64,000 bases of DNA from the IMG/VR virus record IMGVR_UViG_3300044844_000854, positions 1-64,000 of that record. One strand, written 5' to 3'. Numbering within the stretch: position 1 is the stretch's first letter; every line of letters begins with the position of its first letter. The notes under the pieces are model-generated. The model saw nothing but the letters and a program-made list of their open reading frames with translations, did no database searches and was not told the origin of the DNA. This DNA comes from a virus. Position numbers and translations under genes: made by a program. Shown here piece after piece: positions 8,242-15,741 of the stretch.

Positions 8242-9131
8242 CCGTTAAAAAGTCAATTAAAAATCAAGCTGTTCAAGTGCCTGTTGTTGCCACTGTTCAA
8301 GCTGTTGAAACTTCTAAAGCTGTTGATTTTGTTCAAGCTGTTGTTTCCCCTGTTGAAAATGCCGTTGCTGTTGGTGGTACGGTTGCCGTTTCTTCCCCTG
8401 TCGCTGTGGTAAAGTCTATTTCTTTAGATATTATCAGCCTTATCAATGCCCCAAAAACTAAAACTATCAAGGTTGATCAGCCTAAGAAAGAAAAATCAGC
8501 ATTTAAGAATTTGAATGATCAGTATCATGACTATATCAAATTTTCTTTGTCTGTTTTTGGTTATGTGGCAAGTTTAAATGATGTTAAATCTTTGTGCCGT
8601 CTATCATCAGATTTTGACGATGCTTTTTCTAAGTCTGTGCTAAAAAATGGGCTTGGTTCTGTTGATCATGATGATAACTATTCTGGTAAAATCCTGTTTT
8701 CTGGTTGCCCTGTTGTGTCATTGGTTGATCATCAATTCTTTTGCTATTCTAAAGCTTATAATGATGACTTGAAAGATAAAAATCATGCTGGTTTATATAG
8801 CTGGCAAGTCGCAAAGTTTCTCAAAGCTTTATTGATTGCTCAAGCTGTGAAAAATCAAAAGTCTTTAGAGATTGCCCCCCCTTCAAGTTGTCCTTTTGTT
8901 TCGTTATCTTGGGCAAGCTATTGTTCAGCATTCAAATTGCTAGGCTGTGAAAAGATGAGCATTCAAAAGATTGACCATCTCAAAACAAAATTTGACGGTG
9001 CTTTAATTGACAGTATAAGCGAAGATTTACTTGATATAGATATTCAAGGGCTGTTTAATGCTGTTTTAAATTTTGCCCCTGTTGTTGCTGTCCCTGTTGC
9101 TGTCCCTGTTGCCCCTGTTGATAACAAGTAA
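8238..9131 (+). CDS. Hypothetical protein with Val/Ala-rich ends, 297 aa
   Basis: Not recognised. AGGT lies about ten bases before the ATG. The first 65 residues and the last 20 are low-complexity Val, Ala and Pro (for example VVAVPVAVPVAPV at the end), encoded by CTGTTG and CTGTCC repeats. The middle (about 85-270) is an ordinary mixed domain with several Cys and aromatic residues. Codons are T-rich (GTT, GCT, TCT), unlike genes on either side, which suggests separate ancestry. The low-complexity ends appear to have grown by repeat expansion. Function unknown. Confidence 0.65.
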   Translation: MTVKKSIKNQAVQVPVVATVQAVETSKAVDFVQAVVSPVENAVAVGGTVAVSSPVAVVKSISLDIISLINAPKTKTIKVDQPKKEKSAFKNLNDQYHDYIKFSLSVFGYVASLNDVKSLCRLSSDFDDAFSKSVLKNGLGSVDHDDNYSGKILFSGCPVVSLVDHQFFCYSKAYNDDLKDKNHAGLYSWQVAKFLKALLIAQAVKNQKSLEIAPPSSCPFVSLSWASYCSAFKLLGCEKMSIQKIDHLKTKFDGALIDSISEDLLDIDIQGLFNAVLNFAPVVAVPVAVPVAPVDNK

Positions 9132-9393
9132 AAAATCAGCCTGTTCTTCCACTCATAACAAAAGAAAGTTTAATCTATTGTCAATAACTTATAAGTTTGT
9201 TGATAGCTTAGAAGAAATTACAAAAGTTAAAAATTCAGTTTATCAGATTTCAAAAGATAGCTTTGTCATCAATGAAAATATGATGGTTTTTAGCTGTCTA
9301 GCTAGTCTTGAATACGAGCTAAAAGAAACTAAAAAAATTGAATTGGTTTTAACCTGTAAAAATAGAAATTTTACTTGTACCATAAAAAAGTAA
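9073..9393 (+). CDS. Overlapping ORF of uncertain start, at most 106 aa
   Basis: The open frame begins at an ATG inside the CTGTTG repeat of the preceding gene, in the +1 frame relative to it, and the first 20 codons are pure Leu/Pro/Ser repeat. Only the part from about residue 33 onward looks like real protein (SITYKFVDSLEEI, then alternating hydrophobic strands to CKNRNFTCTIKK). No ribosome site supports an internal start. It could be a separate small gene with a TTG start near 9178, or a frame-shifted continuation of the gene at 8238. Function unknown. Confidence 0.4.
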   Translation: MPLLLLSLLLSLLPLLITSKKSACSSTHNKRKFNLLSITYKFVDSLEEITKVKNSVYQISKDSFVINENMMVFSCLASLEYELKETKKIELVLTCKNRNFTCTIKK

Positions 9394-9404
9394 AAAGTTT
9401 CTAG

Positions 9405-9454
9405 GCTGTCCCCTGTTGCCCCTGTCCCCTGTTGGCTGTCCCTGTTGGCTGTCA
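9405..9454. repeat. CTGTCC/CTGTTG low-complexity tract
   Basis: The + strand is built of CCCTGTTG, CCCTGTCC and GGCTGTCC units between two small ORFs. The same units occur inside the end of the gene at 8238 (9076-9122) and in the large array at 10373-10521. Confidence 0.7.
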
Positions 9455-9520
9455 ATGATAACTCAAAACACTAAACACTAAACACTAAAAAAAAGAAAAG
9501 AAAACAGTTTTAAAAATGGT

Positions 9521-9545
9521 AGCCGTCTAGAATGACGGTTTTTTT
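9521..9545 (+). terminator. Rho-independent terminator
   Basis: AGCCGTC (9521-9527) pairs with GACGGTT (9534-9540), with one G-U pair, around a six-base loop and runs into seven T. It ends the transcription unit containing 8238-9393. Confidence 0.8.
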
Positions 9546-9599
9546 ATTGCCTGTTTTCTTCCCCTGTTTCCCCTGTTTTCAATAAGGTAAAAAAACACG

Positions 9600-10283
9600 A
9601 TGAAAACTACTTTTAAAGATAATGTTCATATGACTTTTAAGGCTGTATATTGCTTAAATGAATTAGTCAATGGATCATCATTTTTACTTAGTCCCTTGAA
9701 TGATACTAGCAATATCGTTGCAATGGTAAATGATACAGTTATCAATTTTCATTCTTGTAAAGCTGTTCATTTTGATGAAAAACTTTATTATAAAAATGAG
9801 AATGGATTTAAAAAACTCTGTCAATCAGTTATTTTTAAATGTAAAAATGATTTGAATGCTTCTCTGTTGGTTCAAGTATTTTTTGATCAATATCATTACA
9901 ATATCAATGAACATACAAGTTTTGAATTTAATAGAATGTATGATATTTCTTTAGAATGGGCTGTTGAAGGTCAATCAGAAGATTTCATCTATTCTTCATT
10001 TATTCATCATAAAAAGAATTTACTTGTTTTTTATCCAGCTTTAAGCCGTCAAGCTTTCTTATTTGGCTATGAAATTGAATTAAGTTTAATCGAGTTAAGA
10101 AAAGACAGATTAGTCAATGAACTAGCTATTAAAAATCTTGAAAATAAACAAGATAAAATTCTTTTAAAGTTTCTTGTTCAAAACTTGATCCACACTCAAA
10201 AAGAAATTTATTCAAGATATAATAATGATCAAGTGATTGAAATTGAGCATCACTATTTAAACAAAGTTTTAAGAAAAATTTAA
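9600..10283 (+). CDS. Hypothetical protein, 227 aa
   Basis: Not recognised. AAGGT precedes the ATG at about 12 bases. The protein is soluble, with frequent Phe, Tyr, Asn and Lys, a beta-rich first half and helices in the last third (ELRKDRLVNELAIKNLENKQ region). Codon use is T-rich like the gene at 8238, and both sit in the island with CTGTT repeats, so they probably arrived together. A terminator lies upstream at 9521-9545, so it should have its own promoter, but no clear one is visible. Confidence 0.7.
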   Translation: MKTTFKDNVHMTFKAVYCLNELVNGSSFLLSPLNDTSNIVAMVNDTVINFHSCKAVHFDEKLYYKNENGFKKLCQSVIFKCKNDLNASLLVQVFFDQYHYNINEHTSFEFNRMYDISLEWAVEGQSEDFIYSSFIHHKKNLLVFYPALSRQAFLFGYEIELSLIELRKDRLVNELAIKNLENKQDKILLKFLVQNLIHTQKEIYSRYNNDQVIEIEHHYLNKVLRKI

Positions 10284-10372
10284 GGCTGTTCACTCACTAG
10301 CAAATAAAAAAACTGTCATCTATCCTATATAAATTCTTCTGTTGCTGTTGCTAGTGTACCATAATAAAAAAT

Positions 10373-10521
10373 CCTGTTGGCTGTCGCTGTTGCTGTTGGC
10401 TGTCGCTGTTGCTGTCGCTGTCGCTGTTGCTGTTGCTGTTGGCTGTCGCTGTTGCTGTTGGCTGTCGCTGTCGCTGTCGCTGTTGCCTGTCGCTGTTGCC
10501 TGTTGCTGTTGCCTGTTGCCT
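10373..10521. repeat. CTGTT/CTGTC microsatellite-like array
   Basis: About 150 bp of the + strand consist of GCTGTT, GCTGTC and GCCTGTT/GGCTGTC units with no interruption. Frames through it give only low-complexity peptides, so I do not call it coding. It lies in the island whose genes carry the same units and is followed at once by the complementary array at 10528-10607. Confidence 0.9.
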
Positions 10522-10527
10522 ATCCAC

Positions 10528-10607
10528 ATGAAAACAGCATGACAGCATAAGACAGCATGAAAACAGCATGAAAACAGCATAAAAACAATACAACATGAAA
10601 ACAGCAG
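10528..10607. repeat. Array of inverted AACAGC/GACAGC units
   Basis: Six or so units of the form ATGAAAACAGC or ATGACAGC follow each other. AACAGC and GACAGC are the reverse complements of the GCTGTT and GCTGTC units in the array at 10373-10521. Together the two arrays form a large imperfect inverted repeat able to fold in many registers, separated only by CTATCCAC. Confidence 0.85.
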
Positions 10608-10884
10608 AAAACACATAAAAAGACAATTTAAAACATTCATTTTAAGATAGTTTTAGATCTAAATTTTAAAACCTATAAAAAATTCAAGTAGGTAGTTATA
10701 GGTTTATATATGCTCAAAAGTGATAAATCCCAATGCTCAAAAATTCAATTTAAGCCACCTTTTAGCTCGTTTTTGTGGTGATAAATGCATACATTCTTAT
10801 TATAGTATCAATCATAATCTATTGTTTAAAGAATGCTTTAAAATGCTTGCTATATGATAAGAATGCATGACTTGAACTGATAGA

Positions 10885-10908
10885 TGATATAAGGTGACTT
10901 GTCAATAA
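10885..10908 (+). promoter_or_regulatory. Second copy of the early-promoter -10 and leader
   Basis: TGATATAAG, GTG, CTTGTCAAT, AATGA in order nearly repeats the sequence at 183-209 (TGATATAAT, GTG, CTTGTCAAT, GAATGA). It is an extended -10 (TATAAG at 10888-10893) without a clear -35. Transcription from here would enter the gene-poor region. Confidence 0.45.
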
Positions 10909-11753
10909 TGAATATTTAAAAAGTATGTTCTAAGTATATCACAAGTAAAAATGATAGAGTGATAACATAAAAATGATAGTAGTGATAAATGCTAAAAGGT
11001 ATTAAATCAATATAAACAAGAGAAAGAGATATAAAAGTAGATTGAAACTGATGGTAAGAATAAAGGTATAAATTTTTAAGGGGGTGTATATATGCACCGT
11101 TTTTTTGGTAGTGTTTAGGTATAAAATGAACAAGTTGACCATATGAAAAATGAGAAAGGCTGAACACGACTCGCAGTAAAATATAAACTTTTTAGTGAAC
11201 ATGATACTGAACATGAGCCCAAAACAAATGATAATAGAAAAAGATACCCCCCCCCATGAGAAAAAAAATTAAAAGAAAAGAACACAATCGTATGCCTGCA
11301 GGTACTCAAGGCACAAATGGTAAAAAATGGCTATGGTAAAAAACGGAAGGGAATAAAACCAAACTACTTCTAGCTATATAATAATATGTGATACATTATA
11401 ACAATGAATAGTCAATCAAGTTACAATGATGGTATAAACTAAAGGCACAACAAACATAATCAAGAAAACAATAAACATAATCAAGTGATGGGTAAAGAGA
11501 TAGCTAAAGAATGGTAATAAAATGGTCAACCAATAGCACATGATCAAGTAACATACTAAAAAACTGAATGGTAAAAATCCAAACAATAATTCTCTAGCTA
11601 TATAAGTAAAGTATAGTGATAAGTAATAGCTAAAGAGTAGACAATCAAGGCAGTATAATGGTTAAGCATAAAAGTAAATAGTCAATCCAAAGAATAGTCA
11701 ATCTATGGTATGGTTATGGTTATGGCAATGGCTCAAGTGTTATGGCTCAAGTG

Positions 11754-11762
11754 TGATATACT
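11754..11762 (+). promoter_or_regulatory. Extended -10 element TGATATACT
   Basis: The nine bases are identical to the extended -10 at 4302-4310. The element stands about 30 bases before the structured stretch at 11790-11840. No -35 is apparent. Confidence 0.35.
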
Positions 11763-11789
11763 AAAGGTTGGTTATCGACCAAAAAAGAT

Positions 11790-11840
11790 GAAGTAGTGTG
11801 AGTGGCAAGCACCTACTCTTTACACTAGAGTGCCTGTAAG
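11790..11840 (+). ncRNA. Possible structured RNA element, copy 1
   Basis: The stretch can fold with GGCA pairing TGCC and CTCT pairing AGAG around TTACACT, with an eight-base bulge on the left side. A partly similar element sharing GAGTGGCA and CTTTACACTA lies at 12305-12355, where CCC/GGG and AGTG/CACT can pair instead. The pairing is different in the two copies, which weakens the case. It resembles no RNA family I know. Confidence 0.25.
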
Positions 11841-12454
11841 AATACTAAGGTAAAAAAATGTGATGATAAAAAACTAAGGTAAAAAAAGTTATATGCATAA
11901 AATTGTGAAGAGAATATGCAGAAAGATTGGAAAAAGTGTAGAAAGAAAAAATGTGAATGTGATAAATGCTCAAATTTCTAGCAAATATGGATAAAAATGG
12001 ATAATAAAAAATGGTGGTGTAAAAATGTGGATAAACTACAGGCACAATGATTGAATGTTCTAGCTATATAAATTGCTAAAAATGGAATGTGAATAAAATG
12101 GATATGAAAAAAATGGGAAATAAATAAAGGTAAATAAAGAGAATGACATAAACAAACTAAGATAAATAAAGAATGGTATAAAAAGAACAAGGGCTCAAAT
12201 TGTCTTTAGCAATGGTAACTGTAAAAATGTATAGAAGAGAAAATATAGAAAGTGATAATGAAATGTTAAGTGATAAATGCCTATTTAGGTAAATAAAAGG
12301 TTCGATAAGGAAAATGAGAGTGGCAGAAAATCGCCCCCAGTGAGCTTTACACTAAAGGGTATAAAAAAAAGTTGAATAAAGTGGAAAAAATGATAAAGTA
12401 GGTATGTCATTCAATAACAATAGAGAAAAAATGGAATGACAGAAAGAGAAAAGA

Positions 12455-12892
12455 ATGTATAGAAGTTCAAAAACGATAGGCAATTTACCATGTGCCCACA
12501 GGAGATGGCGACACAACGGTCATTGTAAGTGGGTGCATGGGTACTCTAGGTCATTTGAATTTTGGTTTGAGTCTGATAATCTAGATGAGATGGGATTTGT
12601 TGTTGATTTTGGTGGATTAAAATGGTTACAAGAGTGGCTATTGTCTAAATATGATCATACATTACTGATAGATGAGAGTGATCCGTTGTTACCAATGTTT
12701 TTAGAATTGGAAGAAAAAGAAGGTTGCAAATTAACTGTCTATGAAAATGTAGGAATGGAAGGAAGTGCAGAGTATGTTGGTAGCTATGTAAAAGAAAAGC
12801 TAGAAGAATTATATGGTAACAGAGTAAGGCTAATCAGTGTAGAGTGTCGTGAGAATGACAAGAATAGTGGGGGGATATGGTATTCAAAGTAA
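12455..12892 (+). CDS. queD: 6-carboxytetrahydropterin synthase homologue (QueD/PTPS fold), 145 aa
   Basis: QueD converts dihydroneopterin triphosphate, the product of FolE, to 6-carboxytetrahydropterin, the second step of 7-deazaguanine synthesis. The PTPS pattern is clear: CAHRRWRHNGHC at residues 13-24 (first zinc His and catalytic-type Cys24), VHGYSRSF at 27-34, FVVDFGGLK at about 48-56, YDHTLL at about 66-71 and a C-terminal ECRENDKNS. The usual HGH carries Tyr in place of the second His (HGY), a variant I recall from phage and cyanophage homologues. Length is normal for the family. It starts the operon with 12877 and 13268. FolE lies at the far end of the window. The specific DNA modification is an inference. 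Confidence 0.85.
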   Translation: MYRSSKTIGNLPCAHRRWRHNGHCKWVHGYSRSFEFWFESDNLDEMGFVVDFGGLKWLQEWLLSKYDHTLLIDESDPLLPMFLELEEKEGCKLTVYENVGMEGSAEYVGSYVKEKLEELYGNRVRLISVECRENDKNSGGIWYSK

Positions 12893-13278
12893 GAAAAAAG
12901 CGATTTACAGATAGTGGTCGTACAGGTAAGCAGGCGGTAGGTTACTTACAGGTATATAGTTTAGATACTGTAGATGGTGTAAAGTGGTTTAAGAAAAGGT
13001 TAGAGGCACTAAGGGTATGTGATGAGATGAATTTAGAGTATGTGAATTGTTACACGATAAAGAATGAGAAACCTGCTTATGTATTTCTAAATATGTTGAA
13101 TGGAAATTACACTATAGAGAAGATACCAATGAAGAGGACACAGAATTACAATAGGTCTAGGTGGGCATACCAAAGAGAAGTGTTGGTAAATAAGATGGGG
13201 GTACTTGGGTTTAATGTACAAGAGATGAGTACAGAAGAAATTAAAAAGTTAGTAGAGGAAAGAACAAATGAGAGTTGA
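12877..13278 (+). CDS. Hypothetical basic protein, 133 aa
   Basis: Not recognised. The start overlaps the end of the QueD homologue by 16 bases, in another frame, and its own end overlaps the RusA-like gene, so the three are translated together. The protein is basic (VRKKRFTDSGRTGKQ at the N-terminus) and mostly helical, with conserved-looking Trp and Tyr residues. Nucleic-acid binding is plausible from charge and from the resolvase next door, but no motif confirms it. Confidence 0.7.
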   Translation: MVFKVRKKRFTDSGRTGKQAVGYLQVYSLDTVDGVKWFKKRLEALRVCDEMNLEYVNCYTIKNEKPAYVFLNMLNGNYTIEKIPMKRTQNYNRSRWAYQREVLVNKMGVLGFNVQEMSTEEIKKLVEERTNES

Positions 13279-13771
13279 TTATGTGACTGTTCTAGGCTAC
13301 CCACAACCAAAAGAGAGAAGTGGTGTAGGAGCATATGGTAATTTATATAAGAAGAAAAAAACTCGTGATTATGAGCAAAGAGTAATGGAAGAATTTGCTA
13401 AATTACTTGGAGCATCTATCTATAAAGGTTTAATCTATGTAGATATTATTTGTATATTTAAGAGAACAAAAGAACTATCAAAACGGTATAAAAACGGAAC
13501 ATACAAATATGGAACTAAAAGAATAGCACATTTAATAAAACCTGATCATGACAATATAAGAAAGAGTGTCTTAGATGGATTTCAATGTTTTATGGATGGT
13601 GGTGATTGTAGAGTAATTGGTGGGCTCACAATGAAGTATTATGCAAACATAGTGAATGAAATTGAAGAAGAAGAGAGAGTGGTAATTAGAGTGGTAAGTG
13701 AATGTGATCTAGAACAATTACATGTCTATATGCTAGAGCCAAATAATCTAATAGAGTTACTAAACAAATAA
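13268..13771 (+). CDS. rusA: RusA-family Holliday junction resolvase, 167 aa
   Basis: RusA-type endonucleases cut Holliday junctions as dimers with Mg2+ and help process branched phage DNA before packaging. Family signs are GYPQPKER near the N-terminus (10-17), YEQRVMEEF (35-43), a hydrophobic strand (about 56-63), and the core KPDHDNIRKSVLD at 91-103 followed by MDGGDCRV (109-116). Asp93, Asp95, Asp103 and Asp113 are the likely metal-binding acids. Length is slightly above the usual 120-140. The ATG overlaps the preceding gene by 11 bases, and the terminase follows after about 75 bp, in line with a packaging role. Symbol used by homology. Confidence 0.85.
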   Translation: MRVDYVTVLGYPQPKERSGVGAYGNLYKKKKTRDYEQRVMEEFAKLLGASIYKGLIYVDIICIFKRTKELSKRYKNGTYKYGTKRIAHLIKPDHDNIRKSVLDGFQCFMDGGDCRVIGGLTMKYYANIVNEIEEEERVVIRVVSECDLEQLHVYMLEPNNLIELLNK

Positions 13772-13846
13772 TTCTAGCAATTTTAAACATAAAGAGTATA
13801 TAATAGGGATTAAATAATGGAAATATAACAACATAGTAGGTATATC

Positions 13847-15628
13847 ATGAGTGATAAGACAACAAAAGAAATTGTGGAAGAAAACAAACCAATAAGAACA
13901 ACTAGTCAAAATAAGGTTAAGGTGAACAATCCTAAGAAAGATACGGGGATTGTGCTGACAAAACAAGAGATAATGGATTTAGCAGAGAAATGTTACTTGT
14001 TTTGTGAAAAGGGTAGTGGTGTAGAACTATACCCATACCAAAAGGAATTTGGGCTTAGAATAATCCAATCATTGTTACTAGAAGATAATGCTGAAATCAC
14101 TGCATTGTTTAGTAGACAAAGTGGTAAGACAGAAACGGTATCAACAATCGTACCAGGATTATGTGTGATATTACCAATATTAGCTAACATACCTGACATA
14201 GGTGTTGACCGTAGAATAGGTAAATTTAAGCATGGGTTTTGGGTAGGTATCTTTGCCCCAAACTATGAACTTGCAGGCATCATGCATACTCGTATGAGTA
14301 AGAGAATAACATCTCAAGAGATGGAAGAGATACTAAAAGACCCTGAAATCAATATCAATTTAGATCATGGTAGGAAGGTGTTAAGGTTGCCAAATGGTAG
14401 CTATGTAGATTCAAATAGTGCAGGTCCACAGACAAGTATAGAAGGTAAAACCTATCATTTGATTATATGTGAAGAAACACAGGATATTAGTGATTATAAG
14501 ATTAGAAAATCAATACACCCAATGGCAGCAGCGACAGGGGGGACTATTATTAAGATTGGAACACCTGCCCCTAGAAAGTGTGAATTTTATGAGGCATGTG
14601 AGAGAAATAGAAAGAAACAATTAAATCAATCTAATAGTGAACTAAAATGTCATTTTGAATTTGATTATACTGTAGCAAGTAATTACAATCCTAGATATGC
14701 AAGTTATATAGAAATGGAAATTGAACGACTTGGGTTTGATAGTGATGACTTTAGAATGTCCTACAGGTTGCATTGGATTTTGGAAAGAGGTACATTTATA
14801 TCACCTGAACAATTAGCAGAATGTGGAATTAAGAAAAGGGATAAACTAACATCTCATGGTGTTAAAGGTGAGAAATTGGAATTCCACAGGTATGATTATA
14901 TTGTGAGTGGTGATAAACTAACGGATAATTTGGTAGCAGGTATAGATATTGGTAGATCATCTGATAGCACGATTGTGACTGTAGGAAAAGTATGGTGGGA
15001 AAATCCTGTATATCGTAGTGGTGAAGATAGGTATTATTGTCATGTCATGGATTGGTTGGAATTACAAGGTGATGATCATGAAAAACAATACCCACAGATT
15101 GTTGAATTTCTTTCTAGGTTTAATATAGGCTCAATTGTGATAGATGCAACAGGTAGAGGTGATCCTATTTATGATCGTTTAAATGCAGACTATTCAGAGA
15201 AAGACATAGCAGTATACCCATTTATATTTACAAATAAAAGCAAACATGAAGGCTACACCATTCTATACCAAGAACTTGTAGAAGGTAGACTTACATATCC
15301 TAGTGGTGAACATTGTGCTAAGCTAACTAAATGGCGAAGATTTATAAACCAATTCAATGACTTAGAGAAGAATTGGAAAGGTAAATATATGGCAATTGAA
15401 GCCCCTACAACTAAAAATCATAGAGTAATTGACAAGCCACATGATGACTATCCTGATAGTTTAATGTTATTATGTTGGCTTGTGCATAGAAAGAACTACA
15501 GTGTAGAAACATCTGACAGATCAATCTTTGCTTTAGGTGACGACACATATTCACGAATGAGAAATAATCGTGGTGGTATAACTAGAAGAAATACAAGTAA
15601 GGGTAGAGATCGTTGGGGTATTGAATAA
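13847..15628 (+). CDS. terL: Terminase large subunit, 593 aa
   Basis: This is the packaging motor: an N-terminal ATPase pumps DNA into the prohead through the portal and a C-terminal RNase H-like nuclease cuts the concatemer. The Walker A variant FSRQSGKTET is at 88-97, Walker B LIICEE at 205-210, and the coupling GTP at 238-240. Nuclease acids are Asp367 in AGIDIGRSSDS, an Asp in VIDATGRGD (about 435-445) and Asp residues in PHDDYPDSLML (about 543-553). Length is typical for gp17-like enzymes. No obvious small subunit precedes it, but a HTH protein follows at 15742. The first 40 residues are a polar tail. Confidence 0.95.
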   Translation: MSDKTTKEIVEENKPIRTTSQNKVKVNNPKKDTGIVLTKQEIMDLAEKCYLFCEKGSGVELYPYQKEFGLRIIQSLLLEDNAEITALFSRQSGKTETVSTIVPGLCVILPILANIPDIGVDRRIGKFKHGFWVGIFAPNYELAGIMHTRMSKRITSQEMEEILKDPEININLDHGRKVLRLPNGSYVDSNSAGPQTSIEGKTYHLIICEETQDISDYKIRKSIHPMAAATGGTIIKIGTPAPRKCEFYEACERNRKKQLNQSNSELKCHFEFDYTVASNYNPRYASYIEMEIERLGFDSDDFRMSYRLHWILERGTFISPEQLAECGIKKRDKLTSHGVKGEKLEFHRYDYIVSGDKLTDNLVAGIDIGRSSDSTIVTVGKVWWENPVYRSGEDRYYCHVMDWLELQGDDHEKQYPQIVEFLSRFNIGSIVIDATGRGDPIYDRLNADYSEKDIAVYPFIFTNKSKHEGYTILYQELVEGRLTYPSGEHCAKLTKWRRFINQFNDLEKNWKGKYMAIEAPTTKNHRVIDKPHDDYPDSLMLLCWLVHRKNYSVETSDRSIFALGDDTYSRMRNNRGGITRRNTSKGRDRWGIE

Positions 15629-15741
15629 TTACTATAATATACTAGATAACTATAGAAATTATATAGGAAATAGTATATAAATATGTATAGATTACTAAGA
15701 AAACATTGCATAATATGTATGAAAAAACGGAGATTAAAGAA

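Larger units (their letters stand above)
10778..12280 (+). repeat. Dispersed 11-mer GTGATAAATGC, four copies
   Basis: Exact copies lie at 10778-10788, 10982-10992, 11959-11969 and 12270-12280, all in the same orientation. A fifth exact copy stands at 19602-19612, upstream of the 2826-residue gene. A shorter relative (TGATAAAT) is at 10721. Fixed orientation and placement outside genes suggest a protein-binding or promoter-linked site. Confidence 0.6.
10641..12454. other. Gene-poor region with repeated short elements
   Basis: About 1.8 kb without a credible gene: minus-strand ORFs here are low-complexity Phe/His/Ile/Tyr strings without ribosome sites. Visible elements are four copies of GTGATAAATGC (10778, 10982, 11959, 12270), three copies of TCTAGCTATATAA (near 11369, 11592, 12059), a promoter-like copy of the first early promoter's -10 and leader (10885), an extended -10 at 11754-11762, two elements sharing GAGTGGCA and CTTTACACTA (11790-11840 and 12305-12355), and one A-run/CGGA element (11344). 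The + strand is strongly purine-rich. A replication origin, regulatory hub or non-coding transcripts are possible; none is proven. Confidence 0.6.

Noticed and set aside
10373-10607. CRISPR array
   Set aside because: Units are contiguous short repeats of 6-11 bases with no unique spacers and no cas genes.
10320-10640. ORFs on both strands through the CTGTT/AACAGC arrays
   Set aside because: They translate the repeat into Ala-Val, Thr-Ala or Asn-Ser strings; there is no independent sign of coding.
10916-12190. Minus-strand ORFs of 60-83 codons in the gene-poor region
   Set aside because: They are Phe/Ile/His/Tyr/Leu strings that mirror the purine-rich + strand, overlap each other, and lack ribosome sites.
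12299-12312. GGTTCGATAAGG resembling a tRNA T-loop
   Set aside because: No acceptor, D or anticodon arms can be built upstream or downstream at tRNA distance.
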